In this document: positions 40,169 to 45,498 of the stretch, in pieces
How positions within the stretch are numbered: position 1 is the stretch's first letter
Layout of the letters: each line of letters opens with the position of its first letter
IMG/VR virus record: IMGVR_UViG_3300022602_004802
Coordinates: 1 to 45,498 of that record
Length of the DNA: 45,498 bases
Origin: a virus
Direction: 5' to 3' (one strand)
Position numbers and translations under genes: made by a program
Notes under the pieces: model-generated
The model's database searches: none
Told to the model about the DNA's origin: nothing
What the model saw: the letters and a program-made list of their open reading frames with translations, nothing else

Positions 40169-40408
40169 ATGAAAAAAACAATTTTCACAACTGTATTATT
40201 ATTCGTAGCAGCATTTTCTTTTGCTCAAAAGGATTCAGTAAAAGCAAAGCAAGACACTACAATTCAAATCAGCATGTCATTAGATCAATTTCGGTTATTG
40301 CTTTATTCAATAGATCAAAATATTGACAGCAAAAAAGTAAGTAAAGACTTGCTTGAATTTTTACAAAAAAGTGCAGCGATTAAGCAAGACAAAAAGGAAA
40401 AACCGTAA
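40169..40408 (+). CDS. Small exported protein
   Basis: The 79-residue protein has a Sec signal peptide (MKKTIFTTVLLFVAAFSFAQ) and a short charged mature helix (SLDQFRLLLYSIDQNIDSKK). It would be periplasmic. It lies between the fibre partner and the lysis genes. Function unknown. Confidence 0.65.
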   Translation: MKKTIFTTVLLFVAAFSFAQKDSVKAKQDTTIQISMSLDQFRLLLYSIDQNIDSKKVSKDLLEFLQKSAAIKQDKKEKP

Positions 40409-40435
40409 ACAATAACTAAAAAATATTCAACAGCA

Positions 40436-40747
40436 ATGGAAAATCAGGTTACTAAAAAGGAAATAGAAGAAATCAACAAAATGTTATTCAAAGTAGTGCA
40501 GGCACAAGAAAGAATTGAAGCTGCATTGGTTGGAACTTCTTTCACCAACAACGAAGGATTGGTGCATAAAGTTGCGGATCACGAAGTAAGAATCAACAAT
40601 GTGGAAGAATGGAAACTGAAGAATGAAACACTGAACGCAGACTTAGAAAAAAGAGTAACGAAACATCACAGTATTACGGCTGCCATTGCTGCCGCTATTG
40701 GTGCTATTGCAACAGCGATAGGACTTTTCTTTTCAACCAAACATTAA
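40436..40747 (+). CDS. XhlA-like membrane-anchored lysis accessory protein
   Basis: The 103-residue protein has an N-terminal coiled coil (ITEINKM-like heptads at about 5-70) and one C-terminal membrane segment (SITAAIAAAIGAIATAIGLFF, about 79-99). This shape fits XhlA/hemolysin-type proteins that work with holins. It begins the lysis cassette. The name is inferred from topology. Confidence 0.6.
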   Translation: MENQVTKKEIEEINKMLFKVVQAQERIEAALVGTSFTNNEGLVHKVADHEVRINNVEEWKLKNETLNADLEKRVTKHHSITAAIAAAIGAIATAIGLFFSTKH

Positions 40748-40769
40748 TTTTTAATCAATAATCAATAAT

Positions 40770-41030
40770 ATGAAAACAGTAAAATTTCTATTGGTGGCTT
40801 TATTAACCGTTTTTGCAGTAACAGTATTTGCACAAGACAGTACATTAGTAGCAGCGGCGCAATCCGGTATTGCAATGGCTGAAACTAAGTGGCCATTCGT
40901 TGCAAAAGTGGTGGCTGCATTGGCAATCGTTTCTGAAGTTCTTGCAATTATTCCAAGTCAATACGTTCCGGCGAATGGCGTATTAGACATTGTGATAAAA
41001 TGGATAAAAGCAATTTTCGGAAAGAAATAA
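40770..41030 (+). CDS. Probable holin-like small membrane protein
   Basis: The 86-residue protein has a signal-like N-terminus (MKTVKFLLVALLTVFAVTVFAQ) and a second hydrophobic segment (FVAKVVAALAIVSEVLAIIP, about 43-62), ending in a Lys-rich tail (IKAIFGKK). Its size and place between the XhlA-like protein and the endolysin suit a holin, although the first segment might be a cleaved signal peptide. A hairpin follows at 41035. Confidence 0.55.
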   Translation: MKTVKFLLVALLTVFAVTVFAQDSTLVAAAQSGIAMAETKWPFVAKVVAALAIVSEVLAIIPSQYVPANGVLDIVIKWIKAIFGKK

Positions 41031-41034
41031 TTAC

Positions 41035-41052
41035 AGGGGCTTAACTGCCCCT
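41035..41052 (+). terminator. Weak terminator-like hairpin
   Basis: AGGGGC (41035-41040) pairs with GCCCCT (41047-41052) around TTAACT and is followed by TTAAAATTT rather than a clean T run. It may attenuate transcription between the holin-like and spanin-like genes. Confidence 0.5.
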
Positions 41053-41066
41053 TTAAAATTTATTCT

Positions 41067-41666
41067 ATGCAAACATTCAATCCAAACTTTATAAAATTAT
41101 TGCGTGAGATACTTGCATTCATTGCCTTTGTATTAATGGTAAGCATGTTTTTTTGTTGCTGCATATCGCCTGCAAAAAAATTACAGAATGCAAAACAGTT
41201 AGTGCTTACCGATAGTGCAACCTTTCGCAGTGTTGGCGTAAAGTTTGTTGAACTCAATCCGTGTTCAAATGAAATACACTTCAAAAGCGATACTGTTTAC
41301 TTGCATGATACTACTATGCATTTTGAACATTATACTGACAGCATTCATCATACTGATACAGTGCGGCAATACATAACCATTACCAACACAATTAAAGTGC
41401 ATGACACAGCCACAGTAATTGACGGACAAAAAGTGAAATTATTAGAGCAAAGCAACCAACAAAAAGAATTACAGATTGCAGCAATTAACCAACAGATCAT
41501 AGATGCACACAATGCAACCATAGCAGTACAAAAAGAAGAAGCTAAATGGAAATGGTTGTTTTGGGGATTGCTGATTTTGTTATTGGGTTTTTCTGCATTC
41601 AAATTAATTAAAGCCTTTACCCCTTCAGGTAGTATTGTTTCAACAGCCGAAAAATTAATTAAATGA
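41067..41666 (+). CDS. Spanin-like two-anchor envelope protein
   Basis: The 199-residue protein has an N-terminal hydrophobic segment ending in three Cys (ILAFIAFVLMVSMFFCCC, about 15-32), a periplasmic part of 120 residues with a coiled coil (LLEQSNQQKELQIAAINQQII), and a C-terminal membrane segment (WKWLFWGLLILLLGFSAFKL, about 162-181). A lipid-anchored N-terminus with a C-terminal membrane helix is the layout of unimolecular spanins, which fuse the two membranes at lysis. It is next to the endolysin. The lipobox is not classic, so it could be a plain two-helix protein. Confidence 0.5.
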   Translation: MQTFNPNFIKLLREILAFIAFVLMVSMFFCCCISPAKKLQNAKQLVLTDSATFRSVGVKFVELNPCSNEIHFKSDTVYLHDTTMHFEHYTDSIHHTDTVRQYITITNTIKVHDTATVIDGQKVKLLEQSNQQKELQIAAINQQIIDAHNATIAVQKEEAKWKWLFWGLLILLLGFSAFKLIKAFTPSGSIVSTAEKLIK

Positions 41667-42196
41667 GTGTAAAAAATGCATATCCGGAAAAGCCGGAAAT
41701 ACCTTACAAGAAAACATCAGTAGATATGCCGACTGTTGTGTCCTATATTAAAGGACTTAATTACCCCTTAGAGGTAAAGCGGTCGGTTTATTCGATATTT
41801 AGAATAGAGAGTGGCAATGGCAGTAAAGGAGTGAATAATAACTATTGTGGAATCCAGGCAGACGGGAATCGAATCGGTGGATCTTTTGATTCAAAAGTAG
41901 TTGCCACCTGTGTAACGCCTGAGAATATGACAGGCAAACAAAGAAGGTTTTGCTGTTTTAAAGATTTTACATCTTCAATTGATTATTTAGCTGCAAAGGT
42001 TCAAGAAAGAGGCCTTTTTATTGGTGGTGGCACAAATGATGAATACAGCCATGTCGATCACATTACTGATGCAGATAGTTTGGATTTGGCGTATGTGCAG
42101 GAATGGGTAGAAGGTGATGCAAATGCTAAACCCGACCGTGACGAACTAAGCACGATGGAATCTATTTATAAATCATCACAAATCGCTTTAACATGA
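41663..42196 (+). CDS. Endolysin
   Basis: The 177-residue protein has a glucosaminidase/lysozyme-like region with a candidate catalytic Glu49 in SIFRIESGNGSKGVNNN, followed by YCGIQADGNRIGG, then FCCFKDFTSSIDYLAAKVQERG. It carries no signal peptide, so it would need the holin to reach the cell wall. It lies in the lysis cassette between the spanin-like protein and the secreted nuclease, with 4-base overlaps on both sides. Confidence 0.7.
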   Translation: MSVKNAYPEKPEIPYKKTSVDMPTVVSYIKGLNYPLEVKRSVYSIFRIESGNGSKGVNNNYCGIQADGNRIGGSFDSKVVATCVTPENMTGKQRRFCCFKDFTSSIDYLAAKVQERGLFIGGGTNDEYSHVDHITDADSLDLAYVQEWVEGDANAKPDRDELSTMESIYKSSQIALT

Positions 42197-42759
42197 AAAT
42201 AGTAAAATATACTATCGCTTTATTAATGCTTTTTTGGACAAATTATGTCCTAAGTCAAACTTACCAACTTCAATATCCCGGTTACACTTCTTATTATAAT
42301 TACAAAACGCTTATTCCTGATTCGGTGGTTTATTTCTGCCAACCTCATAAAAAAGTAGCCGATAGATTAGCCGGATTTCACGCTTCAGGTGATAGAAAAA
42401 ATTTAAGCAAAGATTACGAGCATTCCGGTTATGATATTGGTCATAATGCCGATGCAAGTGATATGAATGGAAATGCAACTGATGAATACAATTCATTTGA
42501 CTTTATAAATACTTACCCTCAGTTACCTAATTTAAACCGTATTACCTGGCTTGCACTTGAAAATTATGTTAGAAAAATATGCCCCTGCAGGGTAAAAATA
42601 AGTTGGAGCGGAATTGATAAAATCATTGGGCCCGACAAGGTTGTTGTACCTCTTTACTGTATTAAAGAAATATGGTGCCGAGGTAAATATGAAAAATATG
42701 TGATGCCCAATAAAGACACGGTAAACCGGCATTCATTTGATTATTATAAAACCAAGTAA
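42193..42759 (+). CDS. Secreted DNA/RNA non-specific endonuclease
   Basis: The 188-residue protein has a signal peptide (MKIVKYTIALLMLFWTNYVLSQ). It has the core of the NUC1/ENDO_3-type beta-beta-alpha-metal nucleases: GYDIGHNADASDM with His84, then NTYPQLPNLNRITWLALE (about 106-123). The usual DRGH is DIGH here. It would degrade nucleic acid outside the cytoplasm. It belongs to the lysis operon by overlap. It may clear released host DNA or act on incoming phage DNA. Confidence 0.8.
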   Translation: MKIVKYTIALLMLFWTNYVLSQTYQLQYPGYTSYYNYKTLIPDSVVYFCQPHKKVADRLAGFHASGDRKNLSKDYEHSGYDIGHNADASDMNGNATDEYNSFDFINTYPQLPNLNRITWLALENYVRKICPCRVKISWSGIDKIIGPDKVVVPLYCIKEIWCRGKYEKYVMPNKDTVNRHSFDYYKTK

Positions 42760-42760
42760 A

Positions 42761-43684
42761 ATGAAAGAAATAAAGGCTATTGCCACAAAGACACATTCAA
42801 TGGTTTGCAGGATAGACATGGAGATGAAAAGTAAAGATGAAATTTGTTTTTTTCTTGCTAATGACTTGCATTTAGATCATCCGAAATGCAGGCGTGAATT
42901 ACTCAAAGAACACTTAGATGAAATAATGAGGCGCAAAGGGTATATTCTATTAAACGGCGATATTGTTTGTGTGATGCAGGGAATCAGCGATAAAAGACAT
43001 AACAAGTCCTCAGTAAGACCGGAGGATGCCACAGATGCTTATTTTGATAGTGTGGTTGATAATGCGGCAAAGTTTCTTTTGCCTTATGCAAAACGAATTT
43101 TATTTATGGGTTTCGGAAACCATGAAACGGCCGTAATAAAAAAATTAGAAACCAACCTTTTACAGCGATTGGTTGAAAAACTTTATTTTCTCACGGGCCA
43201 TAGAATTGTGCTCGGAGAATATCATGGGTTTATTTACATCGTTGCAAAATACAGGGGCAATGAAAGAATATCCAATAGATCAGCACATAGCTACACCTAT
43301 AAAATTTATCACAATCATGGAGCAGGCGGCGATGCACCAATTACACAAGGACGAATTGAAGACAGCCGGTTACAAATGTATGTTGAGGGCGCAGACGCAA
43401 TTTGGACGGGTCACAATCACAATAAATATGCAGGACAGACAGGAGTGATGTACTTAGATACCAATCCCCAAAGTATGGCTGCAAAGATTCGTATTATTGA
43501 TGTCATTCGTTCAGGAGGTTATAAACAAGAATACACTGGCCATGGATTTCATATTGAGAAAAGAGGCGCACCTAAACCATTGGGAGGTACTTTTTTGAAT
43601 CTGCAGCTTATTAGAAATGGAAGCGTAAAGAGTTTCCTTTCTCCTAAAGTGGAACCAACCTGGCATGAAGCAATTGAAATATGA
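42761..43684 (+). CDS. Calcineurin-like metallophosphoesterase
   Basis: The 307-residue protein starts at the ATG at 42761, directly after the nuclease gene. It shows the metal-binding motifs in order: NDLHLDH (34-40), NGD (65-67), GNHE (119-122), YHNHG (183-187) and GHNHN (217-221). It hydrolyses phosphoesters with two metal ions. In phages such proteins act as nucleases or phosphodiesterases, and the substrate here is unknown. It is outside the lysis cassette but co-directional with it. Confidence 0.9.
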   Translation: MKEIKAIATKTHSMVCRIDMEMKSKDEICFFLANDLHLDHPKCRRELLKEHLDEIMRRKGYILLNGDIVCVMQGISDKRHNKSSVRPEDATDAYFDSVVDNAAKFLLPYAKRILFMGFGNHETAVIKKLETNLLQRLVEKLYFLTGHRIVLGEYHGFIYIVAKYRGNERISNRSAHSYTYKIYHNHGAGGDAPITQGRIEDSRLQMYVEGADAIWTGHNHNKYAGQTGVMYLDTNPQSMAAKIRIIDVIRSGGYKQEYTGHGFHIEKRGAPKPLGGTFLNLQLIRNGSVKSFLSPKVEPTWHEAIEI

Positions 43685-43893
43685 TGCTTCAAGACCATAT
43701 TGATAAATTAAACCCATACCAACCCAACCTTGTATTTATTGATACTATGAAAAAAGCAGATTTTAATGTGTTGCCACCAAAAGAAAAAATGAAAATAGTA
43801 TTAAGAGAGATTGAAAAAAGAGAAGCGGATTTAAAGAAGTTAAAAGAAATATCCAGGGGATTGGCTGAAGGTAAAAATGTTATGATTAAATGA
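43681..43893 (+). CDS. Small charged helical protein
   Basis: A 70-residue protein with a C-terminal coiled coil (MKIVLREIEKREADLKKLKEI). It begins in an ATGA overlap with the metallophosphoesterase (alternative ATG at 43684) and ends in an ATGA overlap with the next gene. Function unknown. Confidence 0.6.
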   Translation: MMLQDHIDKLNPYQPNLVFIDTMKKADFNVLPPKEKMKIVLREIEKREADLKKLKEISRGLAEGKNVMIK

Positions 43894-44315
43894 AACTAAT
43901 TCGCATATATAAAAGAGGAAAAATCATCAATCCACAGTTGTATGAGCGATTGAAAGTTTTAGATGCTGAGGTTTTTTGGGGTTGTGGCGATGAATTCAAA
44001 AAAAATAGAGATTAGTGGGTAATCGTTGATAACAATAAAATCATTGCTTATTGCGGTTGTTGGTATTCAGAAGGCGTATGTATGTTTTGCAGGGCATGGG
44101 TGGCACGTTCTTATCGTGGAAAGGGATTACAAAGAAGAATGATTAAAGCTCGAATAAGGGCTGCAAAAGAAGTTTCAAAAGTGGCAATTACTTACACAAC
44201 GCATGATAATTACTTGTCTGCAAACAATTTGATTAAAGAAAAGTTTTTATTGTACATTCCTCACAATAGTTATGCAGGAACAGATAAATTGTATTTCAAA
44301 AAATTACTAAAGTAG
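43890..44315 (+). pseudogene. GNAT-like acetyltransferase gene interrupted by one TAG
   Basis: The frame starts in an ATGA overlap and reads 41 codons (MKLIRIYKRGK ... FKKNRD), then TAG (44013-44015), then WVIVDNNKIIAYCG and on to VARSYRGKGLQRRMIKA, a clear acetyl-CoA-binding motif of GNAT enzymes (R-x-x-G-x-G/A), ending 100 codons later at a final TAG. In related proteins this place often has a WW or similar pair, so a TGG to TAG change is likely. The body is otherwise intact. This is either a recent nonsense mutation or a read-through amber codon. Confidence 0.65.
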
Positions 44316-44348
44316 GTTTTTCTCATATGCAGTTTAGTTTTGGTTGTG

Positions 44349-44374
44349 GACCGGGTTTCTACCCGGTCTTTTTA
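44349..44374. terminator. Terminator hairpin shared by converging genes
   Basis: GACCGGG (44349-44355) pairs with CCCGGTC (44362-44368) around TTTCTA, followed by TTTTTATTT on the plus strand. It terminates the long rightward transcript. It lies across the end of the integrase gene, whose stop (TAG, minus strand) is at 44359-44361 in the loop. Confidence 0.8.
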
Positions 44375-45498
44375 TTTGCAAATTTCTCCATCACGGATTT
44401 ACTGAGCATTGAATTATTGATGCGATAATAAATCTTAACCACTTCAATTGAATCTCCCATCAATTCCGCTGCTTCTTCAATCCTAAATCCTTTGCTTGCA
44501 AGTAACATTCCGAAAGTATGCCTGCCGCTGTGTACTTTTATTTTTCTGCTTATGCCGCAGAGTTTGGCGATTTCTTTCACGTTTGTTCGCATCGTCTGTT
44601 CTGTTATTTTTAAAGGTTCACCATTTATTAAGTCGAGAATATTTTTTAAATCCTCAAAAATCGGAATGGAAACAATCTGTTTGTTTTTCTTGGCCCGGAT
44701 GGTGAGCATATTGTTTTGCACCATTTTACTTTGATCGAATGCGTACAAGTCAGAAATGCGATAACCGGTATAACACGAAAGCAAAAAATACAATCCCGAT
44801 AATCTAATTGATTGAACAGGTATTGTTTTTGTTACGCTTAAAAATGTACGGATTTCTTCTTCAGTTAAGTATTCGGGTATTTTCTGCACATACTTGGGAT
44901 TTTTGTAGGCACTTAATTTATTTTCAATTAATCCGAGATGAGATGCTTTATTTACGATGGATTTTACTATCTTAATATTGGTAAGAATAGTGTTTGTGTC
45001 TAATCGCTTGCCGTTGTAATCAGGAAGCCGCAGGAAAGCCTCAAAGTTCTGCAGGAAGGAAACATCAATGTCGGAAATCAAAAGCCCTTCTTTGAACGCT
45101 AATAGCTTTTTCTTGACAGAGAGATAATGTTTTATTCTTCCCTCGCTGAAATTGTTTACTCTTAATATTTCGGTTACAAAACTGTCAACCGTTTTGGAAG
45201 GTGTAAAGGATCTGTTTTCAATGATTGCCTTTAATTGTTCTTTGGAAAGATTGTCCGTAAACTTTAATGCATCTATCAATCTCGATTCAATGCCGGTAAT
45301 TTTTGCTTTCAAGTTAAAATTGATGGCTTTAGCGTTTGCGTGTTTTATAATCTCACCATTTATAAATTGCGATTTACTTACTTTATAATCCGTCTTACCG
45401 TAAACACGAATATTATTATAAGTCAATTTTATTTGTATCGAATGCAGTCCTTCTTTATTTGCTTCGGGATGAAGAATGATTTTAATAGAATAACTCAT
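44359..45498 (-). CDS. int: Tyrosine recombinase (phage integrase)
   Basis: The 379-residue protein has an arm-type N-terminal region, a SAM-like core-binding domain (about 102-200) and a C-terminal catalytic domain: Arg247 in TGYRISD, His323/Arg326 in HSGRHTFG, and the nucleophile Tyr357 (IYYRI). The usual second His (GHSS) is replaced by Asp (MGDS). The gene is complete and its start codon is the window edge, so upstream control is not visible; if the ends join, it would follow the small HTH gene. It integrates and excises the phage DNA. No attachment core is visible in the window. Confidence 0.93.
   Translation of the reverse strand: MSYSIKIILHPEANKEGLHSIQIKLTYNNIRVYGKTDYKVSKSQFINGEIIKHANAKAINFNLKAKITGIESRLIDALKFTDNLSKEQLKAIIENRSFTPSKTVDSFVTEILRVNNFSEGRIKHYLSVKKKLLAFKEGLLISDIDVSFLQNFEAFLRLPDYNGKRLDTNTILTNIKIVKSIVNKASHLGLIENKLSAYKNPKYVQKIPEYLTEEEIRTFLSVTKTIPVQSIRLSGLYFLLSCYTGYRISDLYAFDQSKMVQNNMLTIRAKKNKQIVSIPIFEDLKNILDLINGEPLKITEQTMRTNVKEIAKLCGISRKIKVHSGRHTFGMLLASKGFRIEEAAELMGDSIEVVKIYYRINNSMLSKSVMEKFANKKTG

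Noticed and set aside
42200-42214. TAGTAAAATATACTA, a further operator-like palindrome
   Set aside because: It lies inside the signal peptide codons of the nuclease gene, its arms pair only 5 bp, and no -7 box follows, so it was not counted among the ten sites.
1-45498. CRISPR array, diversity-generating retroelement, insertion sequence
   Set aside because: No regularly spaced direct repeats with variable spacers, no reverse transcriptase and no transposase were seen.

Overview
The window looks like the genome of a temperate tailed phage, or a prophage, of a Bacteroidota host. It is AT-rich and densely coding. Promoters fit the Bacteroidota pattern (TTTG, about 18 to 21 bp, TAnnTTTG), Shine-Dalgarno sequences are mostly absent, and Sec signal peptides end in the Bacteroidota style (FAQ, FSQ, KAQ, LSQ). 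Nearly all genes read rightward. Only a short lysogeny block at the left end and the integrase at the right end read leftward. The last base is the first base of the integrase start codon (minus strand) and base 1 ends a minus-strand gene. If the ends were joined, repressor, two small genes and integrase would form one leftward operon, so the window may be a complete circular genome opened at a gene boundary.

Layout. 1-1441: small HTH-like gene, exported protein and S24-type repressor. 1443-1513: divergent control region with two perfect DnaA boxes and a TATATAGAC inverted repeat overlapping the early promoter. 1516-2896: early genes (Cro-like, excisionase-like, small proteins), closed by a terminator at 2999-3028. 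3045-7189: ssDNA-binding-like protein, HNH-like zinc protein, 5-methylcytosine methyltransferase, small genes. 7207-10346: control leader, DUF6291 initiator-like protein, DnaB helicase, DUF1064 nuclease-like protein. 10380-13831: accessory genes (DUF3850, YopX, HNH nuclease, a truncated P-loop gene). 13873-20926: ParB/adenine methyltransferase, terminase small and large subunits, portal, scaffold-like genes. 20927-25405: major capsid gene with a structured leader, head-tail genes, probable tail tube. 25431-35795: possible noncoding RNA, tail assembly genes, tape measure, large tail proteins, collar-like protein. 35961-39266: exported tail fibre with an S74-type self-cleaving C-terminus. 39263-42759: envelope proteins, probable holin, spanin-like protein, endolysin, secreted nuclease. 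42761-44315: metallophosphoesterase and two small genes. 44359-45498: tyrosine integrase.

The most unusual content is regulatory. Ten copies of a 15-bp palindrome (consensus TAGTAAWWWTTACTA) sit almost only between genes, ahead of the replication, packaging, portal, capsid, tail and fibre modules. They occur in two fixed geometries: between the -33 and -7 boxes, overlapping the -7 box (7 sites), or with the centre exactly 25 bp upstream of a -7 box (3 sites). They look like the binding site of one factor governing a phage-wide regulon. Three of them also supply a tandem TAG-TAA stop for the upstream reading frame, and two pairs bracket an intrinsic terminator, predicting short RNAs. The capsid leader carries five consecutive hairpins with different stems but the same GGT triloop. 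The leader before the replication genes has mutually exclusive pairings and an aromatic-rich small reading frame, like an attenuator.

Other oddities are a 28-bp tandem repeat that sets the reading frame at the end of the adenine methyltransferase, two long perfect palindromes inside the cytosine methyltransferase gene, and two otherwise intact genes each broken by a single in-frame TAG. Functions were assigned by eye from motifs and gene order, with no database search.
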